DNA of 64,000 nucleotides from an uncultured Dorea sp. Lineage in GTDB: Bacteria; Bacillota; Clostridia; Lachnospirales; Lachnospiraceae. The stretch's first letter is position 1, and the number at the start of each line of letters is the position of its first letter. The notes under the pieces were generated by a model. That model was given only the letters and a program-made list of their open reading frames with translations, searched no databases and was not told the DNA's origin. Positions 35,501-43,595 of this stretch are shown here, in pieces. The stretch is taken from positions 62,001 through 126,000 of the forward strand of contig CAJTVU010000003.1 in NCBI GenBank assembly GCA_910580235.1. Reading direction: 5' to 3'. The translations under genes and the position numbers were made by a program.

Positions 35501-36068
35501 CCTGGTTCACTGTCTGCTGCTGGGGAATGCCGTGATCCTGAAGCTCCAGGAAGAAATTCCCTTTACCGAACAGCTTCTCATACCGAAGCGCGGCCTCTTT
35601 CCCTTCCTCATACATCCCTCTTGCAATATTGCGCTGCACTTCTCCTGCAAGACAGGCGCTTAAGCCTATGAGCCCTTCATGGTATTGCTGGAGCACTTCC
35701 ATATCCACACGGGGCTTATAATAATATCCTTCTGTGTAGCCTTTTGACACGATCTTGATCAGGTTCTGGTAGCCCGTCTGATCCTCCGCCAGGAGGACGA
35801 GGTGATAATACCTGTCATCGCCGCTCCCCACCGCTTCCTTGTCAAATCTGGAGCATGGAGCCACATAGACCTCGCATCCAAGAACAGGCTTGATGCCCGC
35901 CGCCTTTGCCGCCTTATAGAAATCGATCACGCCGAACATACATCCATGATCTGTGATCGCCACGCTGCTCATGCCAAGCTCCTTAACTCTTGCCACACAT
36001 TCTTTAATCTTGTTCGAACCGTCCAAAAGGCTGTATTCCGTATGGACATGCAAATGTGCAAAACTCAT
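32592..36068 (-). CDS. dnaE: DNA polymerase III alpha subunit
   Basis: 1158 residues, the DnaE1-type replicative polymerase. An N-terminal PHP domain ('FAHLHVHTEYSLLDG', 3-17) is followed by the palm with catalytic acids in SMPDIDIDFCFERR (~394-407), fingers, thumb, a beta-clamp-binding region and a C-terminal OB fold ('RTKVRDGMSETVGGVIAAKT', ~980-1000). No 3'-5' exonuclease domain, which fits DnaE rather than PolC. Confidence 0.97.
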   Translation of the reverse strand: MSFAHLHVHTEYSLLDGSNKIKECVARVKELGMSSVAITDHGCMFGVIDFYKAAKAAGIKPVLGCEVYVAPCSRFDKEAVGSGDDRYYHLVLLAEDQTGYQNLIKIVSKGYTEGYYYKPRVDMEVLQQYHEGLIGLSACLAGEVQRNIARGMYEEGKEAALRYEKLFGKGNFFLELQDHGIPQQQTVNQALLRMAGETGIALVVTNDVHYTYAEDEKPHDILLCIQTGKKLADENRMRYEGGQYYIKSEDEMKALFPYALEALENTQKIADRCNVEIEFGVTKLPKYDVPEGYDSWGYLNKLCYEGLERHYTDPGDDLKERLSYELSVIRSMGYVDYFLIVWDFIKYAKDNGIMVGPGRGSAAGSIVSYCLDITTIDPIRYQLLFERFLNPERVSMPDIDIDFCFERRQEVIDYVVRKYGADRVVQIVTFGTLAARGVIRDVGRVMDLPYAFVDNIAKTIPKELNITLERALKTGPEFKKAYETDPQVKELIDTSMRLEGLPRHTSMHAAGVVISQKAVDEYVPLSLGSDGSVTTQFTMTTLEELGLLKMDFLGLRTLTVIRDAVSLAAKSKGSAIDMNVIDYDDKEVYNLIGSGRTDGIFQLESAGMKSFMKELKPQSLEDVIAGISLYRPGPMDFIPQYIKGKNHPEEITYDCPQLESILEPTYGCIVYQEQVMQIVRDLAGYTLGRSDLLRRAMSKKKGDVMEKERHNFVYGNPEENVPGCIANGIDERTANKIYDEMIDFAKYAFNKSHAAAYAVVAYQTAWLKFYYPVEFMAALMTSFIDNPGKVSEYIYTCRQMGIRILPPDINVGEWNFSVDNGAIRFGLTAIKSIGRPVIDALIEERGKNGEFRTLKDFIERMPGKEINKRTMESFIKSGAFDSLRGTRKQKMAIYVKVLDQVSQERKRSMSGQMSLFDLVGEAEKTDFDVPLPDMGEYEKEAKLAYEKEVIGVYLSGHPMEDYEEKWRKGITRTTLDFQIDEETGRTKVRDGMSETVGGVIAAKTIKYTKNNKTMCFLTLEDLAGTVEVVVFPRDYEKYHLDLDEESKIFIRGRVSEEDDAPSKLICETVVPFSQMKKELWLQYTDKTAFLREEPMLYEMISGSDGNDEVVIYCKAERAVKRLPASRSVHIEPGILSRLTNYLGESCVKVIEKPVEKCL

Positions 36069-36079
36069 AATCTGTCCCT

Positions 36080-36910
36080 CTAAAAGCGAATCTCTGTCTC
36101 CGTAATCTGTATCTTCTTCTCCTTCAAAAGCCTTCCTACCGCACGCTTGAACGCATTCTTGCTAAGCCCCAGCTCCTCTTTTATAAGCTCCGGGTCCGCC
36201 TTGTCCGTAAAGCCAAGCCTCCCTCCGCACATCTCCATTCTCTCTAGTATCATTTGTGCGTCCTTGTCCATCTGGATATGTGCCTTCTCCCGCACGCTTA
36301 AGTCCAGCTTCCCGTCCTCATGCACTCTTACGACCCTCGCTCTCACCCGGCGTCCGACCTTTAGCTCTCCGTACGCCTCCCGCTTCGGGATAAGCGCAGA
36401 GTAGCGGTCGTCCACTGCCACGAACACGCCGAAATTGTTGCTCGTATCGTAAATAATCCCTTCTACATTATCGTCTTTCCTGTAAGGGGAATCTTTGCGG
36501 AGAAGCTCGTACACCTTCATTGTCGCACAGAGCCTCCCACTCTTGTCCACATACAGAGACACCAGCGCCTCCTCCCCTTCCTGCACTTTTGCCGTCTGCT
36601 CACGGAACGGCAAGAGCAGGTCTTTCGGGAGCCCCCAGTCTAAGAAAGCGCCGATCCTCCCCGTCTCTTTCACCTTAAGTACCGCCAGCTCTCCCAGCAC
36701 GATCTTAGGCATGGCCGTCGTAGCAATGAGACGGTCAGAAGAATCTTTATATAAAAATACTTCTACCGGATCGCCGATCTCTGCTCCGTCCGGCGCTTCT
36801 TTCTTCGGCAGGAGCACCCTGTCTTCTTCTGTCCCCAAATAGACGCCGAATTCTACCTTTTTTACAATCATCAGTTTCCGTCTCTTCCCAAGCTCATCTG
36901 CTAATCTCAT
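36080..36910 (-). CDS. cvfB: CvfB-like S1-domain RNA-binding protein
   Basis: 276 residues. Tandem S1-like beta-barrels ('EFGVYLGTEEDRVLLPKKEA', 'GRIGAFLDWGLPKDLLLP', 'NFGVFVAVDDRYSALIPK') and a C-terminal winged helix ('KEELGLSKNAFKRAVGRLLK', ~246-265) reproduce the CvfB architecture. CvfB proteins bind RNA and affect virulence and metabolic gene expression in other Firmicutes. Lies 11 bases upstream of dnaE. Confidence 0.9.
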   Translation of the reverse strand: MRLADELGKRRKLMIVKKVEFGVYLGTEEDRVLLPKKEAPDGAEIGDPVEVFLYKDSSDRLIATTAMPKIVLGELAVLKVKETGRIGAFLDWGLPKDLLLPFREQTAKVQEGEEALVSLYVDKSGRLCATMKVYELLRKDSPYRKDDNVEGIIYDTSNNFGVFVAVDDRYSALIPKREAYGELKVGRRVRARVVRVHEDGKLDLSVREKAHIQMDKDAQMILERMEMCGGRLGFTDKADPELIKEELGLSKNAFKRAVGRLLKEKKIQITETEIRF

Positions 36911-36938
36911 CTTTTTCTCCTATCCTCGTCTCTGCCGT

Positions 36939-37661
36939 TCACATGTACCGGAATTCTACGATCGCATACGGGCCGCCCTGCGCGTCGCAGAGCTTTACTA
37001 CCGTCCGATCCTCCTCCCTGGCCACCCTCGGGAAGATAAGATCCTGATACACCGCGGAACATTTATATTCCACCCGCGCTTGGCATATATCCTTTCCTGT
37101 CTCAGCGGCCTCCATCGCCATCTGCACATACTGGCAGTTGTTTACATGCTCATTCGTGTCAATATGATACCGCCGCACCGGGAACTCCGGTAGGCCTTCA
37201 AAGCAGGCCGGCAGCTCAATCTTACGGGGCGCATATTCCATATCAAGCGGCTCCCCTGTCCCGTAGGCTTCTATCTCACAGCTTTCCGGCTTTGCAGGGC
37301 GTCCCCTCTCCATATCCATATATACCCAGAGAGAGTTTGCGTATGCGACCTTCTCTCCTCTCCCGTCTTTCATAGAAAAATTACGGGACGCCAGCATCTT
37401 TTTAAAATCGGTCGCCCATGTGCTGACTTCAATCTCTTCCTCAAACAACGGATAACGCCTTACTACTACCTGCCAGGAAGATAAGATCCATGCCCGTCTC
37501 CTCTCTGCCAGGTATCCGAGCCCAAAACCAATCTCTTCAGACTGGAAGATGCTACAATCCTGAAAATAATTGATGATCCCCGGAAGCGTCATCTGCTTCC
37601 TGCGGCCAATCTCACTATAGCGGACCCTCCCTGTAAACGTATACTGATTATCCCTTTGCAT
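36939..37661 (-). CDS. Acyl-ACP thioesterase
   Basis: 240 residues with the double hotdog fold of plant FatA/FatB-type and bacterial acyl-ACP thioesterases. 'GLGYLAERRRAWILSSWQVV' lies near residues 47-66, and the catalytic region 'HIDTNEHVNNCQYVQMAME' (~165-183) shows the D-x-N-x-H-V-N-N signature. Releases fatty acids from acyl carrier protein. Its start overlaps the end of the CDF gene by 14 bases. Confidence 0.9.
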   Translation of the reverse strand: MQRDNQYTFTGRVRYSEIGRRKQMTLPGIINYFQDCSIFQSEEIGFGLGYLAERRRAWILSSWQVVVRRYPLFEEEIEVSTWATDFKKMLASRNFSMKDGRGEKVAYANSLWVYMDMERGRPAKPESCEIEAYGTGEPLDMEYAPRKIELPACFEGLPEFPVRRYHIDTNEHVNNCQYVQMAMEAAETGKDICQARVEYKCSAVYQDLIFPRVAREEDRTVVKLCDAQGGPYAIVEFRYM

Positions 37662-38832
37662 TTCCTATATAGCTCCTCTCGATCGTAATTACACATTCAT
37701 ACCGTTCATCTGTAAATTTCAGAAGCTTGCCGAGAGACTTTTTAAGCTCCTCCTGTCTTTCTTTATCATACTCGAAAGGCACTACCATGTCAAAGATCAG
37801 GTTGATCCTCTTCTCTCCGTCCACCATGCGGAAGTCATGGATCGTCACTTTCGGGTCCAGCACCTCTAATATCTCTACGGCTCTGCGCCTCGCATGGAGC
37901 ACATGCTCGTCCTTCGTCTCTGTAGGATCCATGTGGATTACGAGAAAGATCCCCATATTCTTTATAGCGTCCCTCTCGATCCGGTCTATCACCTCATGAG
38001 ACTCTTCGATCCCTACATCATTAGGCACTTCCGCATGGATCGACGCCATGCTCCTTCCCGGCCCATAATTATGTACGATCAGGTCATGGCTCCCCACGAT
38101 GCCCTCGTAGCTTTCCACAAATCTTGTAATCCGCTCATACTCTTCCGGCTCTATCGGCTTTCCGATCAGAGGCTCCAATGTGTCCTTTGCGATGCCAATC
38201 CCGGCCCACAATACTACAAGGGCTACGCCGATCCCTACAAAACCGTCAATATTGATCCCCGTCGCGCGCCAGAAAAGGATCGATACGATCGTCGCTGATG
38301 TAGTGACCATATCTCCGAGAGCGTCCGTCGCCGTCGCCATCATTACTTTCGAATCTATCTTCCTGCCAAGCCTCCGGTTAAAAAGGCTAAGCCACAGCTT
38401 CACTCCTACCGACAGGATCAGGATGATGACAGAGGCGGCCTGGAACTTCAAATCTTCCGGCTCCCGTATCTTCCCTACCGCATCTTTGAAAAATGTAAGG
38501 CCCACTTGCAGCACGAGGAACGATACTACAAGCGCCGCTATGTACTCTACTCTCCCATGTCCGAAAGGGTGATCCTCATCGGCAGGCTTCCCCGCCATCT
38601 TCACCCCTACAAGACCGATAATGGAAGAGCCCGCGTCAGACAGGTTATTGAACGCATCCGCCATAACAGAGATGCTCCCCAGGAAGAATCCTATCCCCCA
38701 TTTTACCACAAACAATATAACATTACAAAAGATGCCCACCACACTGGACAGCACTCCATATGCCGTCCTGACGGACACCTTTTCCACTTCCTCATAGTCC
38801 TTTATAAAGCGTCTTACAAGAAATTCGGTCAT
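37648..38832 (-). CDS. Cation diffusion facilitator metal exporter
   Basis: About 394 residues with six membrane spans. The transport-site motifs are 'MADAFNNLSDAGSS' (~54-67) and 'ADEDHPFGHGRVEYIAAL' (~82-99), giving the Asp and His residues that bind Zn, Mn or Fe. The cytoplasmic C-terminal domain (~220-390) is longer than the minimal form. The start at 38832 follows AAGGAG by 5 bases. Substrate metal not determinable. Confidence 0.92.
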   Translation of the reverse strand: MTEFLVRRFIKDYEEVEKVSVRTAYGVLSSVVGIFCNVILFVVKWGIGFFLGSISVMADAFNNLSDAGSSIIGLVGVKMAGKPADEDHPFGHGRVEYIAALVVSFLVLQVGLTFFKDAVGKIREPEDLKFQAASVIILILSVGVKLWLSLFNRRLGRKIDSKVMMATATDALGDMVTTSATIVSILFWRATGINIDGFVGIGVALVVLWAGIGIAKDTLEPLIGKPIEPEEYERITRFVESYEGIVGSHDLIVHNYGPGRSMASIHAEVPNDVGIEESHEVIDRIERDAIKNMGIFLVIHMDPTETKDEHVLHARRRAVEILEVLDPKVTIHDFRMVDGEKRINLIFDMVVPFEYDKERQEELKKSLGKLLKFTDERYECVITIERSYIGNAKG

Positions 38833-38852
38833 TCTCTTCTCCTTAATATCTT

Positions 38853-39512
38853 CTACCCTTCCTTCGCATCCCTGCCGAAGAAAAACCATTTTATCTTGAA
38901 ATCTGAGGCCGCGGTGACCATCTCATACTCTTCCGCGCTCAAAGCCTCCTTTAGATCTTCTTTCCCCTCTTCGCTTACTACCGCGCATGCCGTATCAATA
39001 AAGCACAGGTTCGGGTACAGCACGCACCACCAATTGCGCCCCCCGCCATCGCCAAGCTTGATCTGAAGAGCCTCGTAATCCCCCGCAGGGAATACGATGT
39101 CGCCGTAACGTTTCTCCGGGAAGTAGCAAGTGGCCACCTCCGCTTCCGCACCATAAGAGAATCCGTTCTCCTCTAACACTTTTTCCGCTACGGATCTCAA
39201 TTCATCAAGGTGCGCCCTGGCCCACCCTTTCGTGTCTTCAGAGGACGTCCTGCCGCCTTCTCCTCTGTCATCCATGTTCTTCTTCATATAGTCAAGGATC
39301 GCGTCCCGCACTTTCATCTTCACATTCTGATCCTCTTCACTGTCGCTGTTCGCCGGGACATGAAAGCGAAAGACTTCTTCTGCCAGCCCTTCCTGCACAC
39401 TGGCAGTCTTCTCCTTCAAAAGAACAAGCCTCTTCCCCGTCCATATCCCCATAATAGCCGCCGCCATGCAGAGCCCTATAACGGTGCAGATAAAATGTTT
39501 CCGTCTGTCCAT
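38853..39512 (-). CDS. spoIIR: Stage II sporulation protein R
   Basis: About 219 residues. A single N-terminal membrane span or signal (~5-25) is followed by the SpoIIR domain: 'FRFHVPANSDSEEDQNVKMK' (~47-66), 'ATCYFPEKRYGDIVFPAGDY', and 'NWWCVLYPNLCFIDTACAVV'. The forespore-secreted signal triggers SpoIIGA to process pro-sigma-E. The start at 39512 is about 13 bases from GGAGG, slightly long. It sits inside the housekeeping run between gntR and CDF. Confidence 0.95.
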   Translation of the reverse strand: MDRRKHFICTVIGLCMAAAIMGIWTGKRLVLLKEKTASVQEGLAEEVFRFHVPANSDSEEDQNVKMKVRDAILDYMKKNMDDRGEGGRTSSEDTKGWARAHLDELRSVAEKVLEENGFSYGAEAEVATCYFPEKRYGDIVFPAGDYEALQIKLGDGGGRNWWCVLYPNLCFIDTACAVVSEEGKEDLKEALSAEEYEMVTAASDFKIKWFFFGRDAKEG

Positions 39513-39607
39513 ATCGCTATGTACCTCCCCATACCATCTAAGATGTACAGAGTATGCACACATCTGCGGGCACTTATTCATTTTCCCCAAGTTTTATTTT
39601 ATCGCCT

Positions 39608-40288
39608 TTAGCCGCGCTTTGTACGGATCGTATCACGGATCGCCGCTACTTGATTGTCGATATGCTCGCATATGACTTTCACGGCCTCGTCCTTCCTGCG
39701 GTTCTTTATATGGCAGATGATCTCCTGATGCTCCCGCATAAGCTGGTCGTACACAGCAGTGTTCTTCAGATATTCCACTCGGTAACGGTACATCTGCTCT
39801 CCCAGGTTGCTGAGAAGCTGCGTCAGCCTTCCGTTATCTGATGCTTTGTAGATAACGTCATGAAAATGGACGTCGGCCTGGGCGATCTCTGTAATATCCT
39901 CGCCGGGCAGGACCGACCGGAATCTTTCCGCCGCCTGCTCCAGCTCTTTCACCATGTCATCCGTCATCCGGTCGCATGCCAGCTTAACGGACAGCTCTTC
40001 CAGCGCCCTTCGCACTTCCAGCACGTCCCGAAGGCTTTTCTCTGTAATCTCTGCTACTTCCGCCCCTTTTCTTGGTATCATAAGGACCAGCCCTTCCAGC
40101 TCAAGCTTGCGGATCGCCTCTCGGATCGGGGTACGGCTCACCCCAAGCTTATTTGCCAGCTGGATCTCCATAAGCCTCTCTCCCGGCTTTAGCTCTCCTC
40201 TTAAGATCGCCTGTCTGAGCGTGTTGAACACTACGTCCCGGAGAGGAAGATATTCGTTCATATCCACGTTAAAATTCAGTTCCCTCAT
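39608..40288 (-). CDS. GntR-family (FadR-type) transcriptional regulator
   Basis: 226 residues. The N-terminal winged helix ('LKPGERLMEIQLANKLGVSR', 'TPIREAIRKLELEGLV', ~36-72) is followed by an all-helical FCD ligand-binding domain with His residues (HFHDVIY, ~146-152) that usually bind metal and an organic acid. Its start overlaps the ispE stop (TAATG). The target genes are unknown. Confidence 0.92.
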   Translation of the reverse strand: MRELNFNVDMNEYLPLRDVVFNTLRQAILRGELKPGERLMEIQLANKLGVSRTPIREAIRKLELEGLVLMIPRKGAEVAEITEKSLRDVLEVRRALEELSVKLACDRMTDDMVKELEQAAERFRSVLPGEDITEIAQADVHFHDVIYKASDNGRLTQLLSNLGEQMYRYRVEYLKNTAVYDQLMREHQEIICHIKNRRKDEAVKVICEHIDNQVAAIRDTIRTKRG

Positions 40289-41163
40289 TATTTTCTCCTT
40301 GCATGGTGTATAGATGTCACATACACCTGCCGCGCCAATTTTAAATCCTTTATCCTGTCCGCCGCCGCTTTTGCCGCGTCTCGTTCTTCGTAAAGGCCGA
40401 ACACTGTCGGGCCGCTGCCGCTCATCATTGCGCCAAGCGCCCCCTCCTGCTTCATAATCTCCTTTATCTTTTCAATGACCGGATATTCCTCCACTGTCAC
40501 ATTTTCCAGCACATTGCCCATACAGGACGCGATCTTGCGTATATCCTGCTCCCGAATGCCATCCAGTATCCCATAGATATCAGGGTGTGCATAATCCGTA
40601 AGAGAATCCAGCCTCCCATAGACCAGCTTCGTCGATACGCTGATCCCCGGCTTTGCAAGAAGGACAGAACATTTGGGACAAGGATCAAGGGGCGTAAGGA
40701 TCTCCCCGATCCCTTCTGCAAACGCCGTCCCTCTCATAATGCAGTAGGGCACATCCGCCCCCAGCGTAACTCCTCGCTCCTGGAGCTGATGGAACGACAG
40801 GCCTAAGCCGAACATACGGTTCATGCCGTAGAGGACCGACGCCGCGTTGGCGCTCCCCCCCGCCATGCCCGCAGACACCGGGATCCGCTTATGCAGGATA
40901 ATATGGATCCCTCCCTTGATATGGAACTCATCTATAAGCATCCTGGCTGCGCGATAGGCAAGATTGCTTCCGTCAACCGGAAGGAAAGAAAGATTTGTCT
41001 CCATGCTGATGCCTGGTTCCTTCTTTCTCTCCAAAATAATCTGATCGTAAAGATTCACTGTCTGCATGACCATCCGTACATCGTGGTAGCCGTCATCACG
41101 CTTCCCGATTACATCAAGCCCCAGATTAATCTTCCCCAACGCCCTCAGTTCTATTCTGTCCAT
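40288..41163 (-). CDS. ispE: 4-diphosphocytidyl-2-C-methyl-D-erythritol kinase
   Basis: 291 residues, a GHMP kinase of the MEP isoprenoid pathway. Motifs: 'ALGKINLGLDVIGKRDDGYH' (8-27), the ATP loop 'PVSAGMAGGSANAASVLYG' (~92-110), and the C-terminal MMSGSGPTVFGLY (~255-267). First gene of the long leftward run to 31056. Confidence 0.96.
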   Translation of the reverse strand: MDRIELRALGKINLGLDVIGKRDDGYHDVRMVMQTVNLYDQIILERKKEPGISMETNLSFLPVDGSNLAYRAARMLIDEFHIKGGIHIILHKRIPVSAGMAGGSANAASVLYGMNRMFGLGLSFHQLQERGVTLGADVPYCIMRGTAFAEGIGEILTPLDPCPKCSVLLAKPGISVSTKLVYGRLDSLTDYAHPDIYGILDGIREQDIRKIASCMGNVLENVTVEEYPVIEKIKEIMKQEGALGAMMSGSGPTVFGLYEERDAAKAAADRIKDLKLARQVYVTSIHHARRK

Positions 41164-41204
41164 AGCCTTTATCCCCCGTGCTGCATGTCCCAGTACTTAA
41201 TCTA

Positions 41205-41275
41205 AGATACCCAAGGTCTTTCATCCACTTATGAGCAAGCTCATATGGATGAAAGGCCTTTTGACTCTAGTATCT
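41205..41275. repeat. Hairpin-forming interspersed repeat, copy A
   Basis: A 71-base near-palindrome: outer ends AGATAC and GTATCT, inner arms CATCCACTTATGAGC and GCTCATATGGATG, and AAGGTCTTT facing AAAGGCCTT. A 35-base stretch (41210-41244) is identical, in reverse complement, to 43399-43433. It lies between ispE and sipL (41164-41302). It lacks a terminator-like U-run. Confidence 0.8.
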
Positions 41276-41302
41276 ACAGTATGTATCTTGTATACAATAT
41301 AC

Positions 41303-42862
41303 TTATAGTATACTCATATTCTCTTTAAAAATCAATATTTTATCACCCGGTTTTATATCCTCGGAAGCCATATGGTTCACTTCCATGATCCCCTCTGTAG
41401 TCGTGCTGTAGTTCTTGGCCAGCCTCCACAGGCTGTCGCCGTCTTTTACGATATATCCCACGATGCCCGGACGGCGCTCCAGCTCTTCCATATTGAAAGG
41501 AGCCGTCTCCACTTCCTCAATATTTCTTACAGCCCTCTGGTTTCTTAAGAAGCTGTTAAATGCGAGTACCGCTTTTACTTCTATCTCATCGCTTCCAAGA
41601 AGCCCCACAGACAGCTGCTCGACGCCGCATGTGATATCGTAGCTCATATTCTCTCCTGTCTCGTTGCTCTCCAGAAGATGGGAGAACGGCACCATCCCCT
41701 GCCACACTCCGAATGGGACTTCATCATCCGCTTTCACATACAGGAAATAAATATGAAGAACTCCTTCTATGCGGATGCCGCCTTCTTCTGCTTCCGTATT
41801 CTCCGCCTGTATCCTGGCGCTGCTGTGGCAGATCTGGAGGATGCTATCCTTAATCTCTGGAAGGGAAAGCCGCTCTACTACCTTACATTTGGAATGATTC
41901 TGCATAAGCAGCCGCTCTACGATCTCATCCTGGATCTTCGGCGTGCACTCCTGGCTGAGAGAGTAGAGGTCTTCTAATATATCCACCGTCTCTTCCTCAC
42001 AGACTAAGATCCTTGCCTCCAGCGTCGCCTCCACACCAATCAGGCGCATCTCCCCATCTTCATCCATCCGCGGCTCGATCCCCACATCCGTCAGCGTCGG
42101 GTAAATATGGTGGTACATATGCTCTTCGGCTCCGGGGCATTCCATTCTCCCTTCATAAGGGATCGTCTGCTCCAGCCAGTCTGTCTTCCCGTCTGGAGAT
42201 TCATAAAAGCAGAACAGCAACAGCTCCCCGTTAAGGAGCAGCCCTCCGTCCGTGAGCCTTGTGTCCAGCCTGCGGCTTGTAGCCTCCGTCCAGAGCAGCG
42301 TTCCGATGCTTTCTTTCGTTCCCCCTACAGGTACTTCTTCTTTAATCCGGTAAGTGTCCTTCTGGATAGCATTTAGCCTCAGTACTTGTTCCTTACAGAA
42401 TTTTTTATACAGAGGGAAGTCTGCCTGCGTATCTGTAGTCAGGGAGATCGTCTCTCTCTTCTCAGAGCATATCTGCAGCTCGCAAAGCGCCTTGATATTC
42501 AGCTTCCGGGAATGGATCATAGTCACGGTGACATCCGTCTGAGACGATTTTAAGAACAGATTCCCCTCATGTGCTTCCTCCATATAGACCATCTCTTCGA
42601 ATGGGATCTTCCCTTCCAAAGCGCAAAGCCGCTTCGACCCATCCTCCGCCACGTACAGTACTTTAAATGCAAGACGGCCGGACACTCGTATGTAATTCTC
42701 CACTACCTTCATATCCTCTACAAGAAGGCTCCCTTCGCCTATAATAACGTTTCCTACATCGCTCTTTGCATCCGGCACGTTATAGTCGTCATCAACATAA
42801 AACTGATCCGTGATAGCCTTCCCCTGCCTGTATACGTCCATATCTCTTCTCTCACATTCCAT
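41303..42862 (-). CDS. SipL-like spore morphogenesis protein (SPOCS and LysM)
   Basis: About 519 residues from the ATG at 42862 (AAGGAGGG upstream). Repeated SPOCS/DUF3794 units with 'VISGR'-like strands ('ENYIRVSGRLAFKVLYVAED', and again at ~165-290 and ~330-440), then a C-terminal LysM domain 'GYIVKDGDSLWRLAKNYSTT' (~463-482). This is the SipL architecture, which in Clostridioides difficile links the spore coat to the SpoIVA basement layer. The adjoining lipoprotein gene overlaps only if the longer start is used. Confidence 0.88.
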   Translation of the reverse strand: MECERRDMDVYRQGKAITDQFYVDDDYNVPDAKSDVGNVIIGEGSLLVEDMKVVENYIRVSGRLAFKVLYVAEDGSKRLCALEGKIPFEEMVYMEEAHEGNLFLKSSQTDVTVTMIHSRKLNIKALCELQICSEKRETISLTTDTQADFPLYKKFCKEQVLRLNAIQKDTYRIKEEVPVGGTKESIGTLLWTEATSRRLDTRLTDGGLLLNGELLLFCFYESPDGKTDWLEQTIPYEGRMECPGAEEHMYHHIYPTLTDVGIEPRMDEDGEMRLIGVEATLEARILVCEEETVDILEDLYSLSQECTPKIQDEIVERLLMQNHSKCKVVERLSLPEIKDSILQICHSSARIQAENTEAEEGGIRIEGVLHIYFLYVKADDEVPFGVWQGMVPFSHLLESNETGENMSYDITCGVEQLSVGLLGSDEIEVKAVLAFNSFLRNQRAVRNIEEVETAPFNMEELERRPGIVGYIVKDGDSLWRLAKNYSTTTEGIMEVNHMASEDIKPGDKILIFKENMSIL

Positions 42863-42875
42863 ACTGATTCCCTCC

Positions 42876-43283
42876 TTATTCAAATATCACATATTTGTCG
42901 CTGTATTCTATTTTCACCACTATATAAGGGTATGTACTTTCCTCTGCGATCTCTTCGTCCGCCTGCGGCCCGATCAGCTCCGTCTTAATAGCGATGACGT
43001 CCTCGGCCTCATAACATTCCTTCACTTCCACACTGTAGCCGCTCGTCTCCCTTTCTCCGTACCCCCGCGCCAGATAGAGCCAGCCTTTATCTGCATAAGT
43101 AAACATAAACGCTTCTTCCTTCTCCTCCCCAATGATCCCTGTGAGCTCTTCCGGCACTTCATTCTGGCCTACTACCGTAAACTCCACATCCCGTAGCTTC
43201 ACCTTATCGTCTTTGCCTGCGGAGCACGCGCTCAAGAACAGAAGCGCAAATATGGAAAGTATGTACACACACCGTTTCTTCAT
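42876..43283 (-). CDS. PrcB-domain lipoprotein
   Basis: 135 residues. Lipoprotein signal with lipobox FLSAC (Cys20), then a PrcB-like domain: 'GWLYLARGYGERETSGYSVE' (~67-86) with the G-x-x-x-T-S/G-GY-S-V pattern and 'YPYIVVKIEYSDKYVIF' at the end. PrcB was named as an accessory subunit of a treponemal protease complex; the role here is unknown. Directly upstream of sipL with a 13-base gap. Confidence 0.82.
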   Translation of the reverse strand: MKKRCVYILSIFALLFLSACSAGKDDKVKLRDVEFTVVGQNEVPEELTGIIGEEKEEAFMFTYADKGWLYLARGYGERETSGYSVEVKECYEAEDVIAIKTELIGPQADEEIAEESTYPYIVVKIEYSDKYVIFE

Positions 43284-43364
43284 AATGTCCCCTTATCCAC
43301 ATTCTTATTAACATCATACACAACAGGTCTATGAAAAATTCCAAAAATGTTGTATACTAAAATG

Positions 43365-43570
43365 TATATGATACCAGGGTCAAAAGGTCTGAATCCACAT
43401 GAGCTTGCTCATAAGTGGATGAAAGACCTTGGGACCCGCCTCGATATGAGCCTAAAAGTGGGATGATAATCCCACGATATGCGAATAGCGGGTAGGATTG
43501 TGGGAGTGCGTAGCACGTAGCAATCCGTAGGTATCATAGTTGGGGGCTTTTGACCCCAACATCATGTATA
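43365..43570. repeat. MITE-like element, copy B, with inverted ends and internal hairpins
   Basis: About 206 bases filling most of the 312-base gap before malQ. The ends are imperfect inverted repeats, TATATGATACCAGGGTCAAAAG-like on the left (43365-43386) and CTTTTGACCCCAACATCATG on the right (43547-43566). It holds three more hairpins: the 43388-43434 palindrome shared with copy A, GTGGGATGATAATCCCAC (43458-43475) and GGATTG/CAATCC (43495-43526). No protein is encoded. It could be a non-autonomous mobile element or a structured leader of malQ. Confidence 0.7.
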
Positions 43571-43595
43571 TCGTAATTTAAGGAGGCCATAAGAT

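Noticed and set aside
43365..43570. tRNA or known riboswitch before malQ
   Set aside because: No cloverleaf, no TTCGA loop and no riboswitch core I recognise; the inverted ends favour a repeat element.
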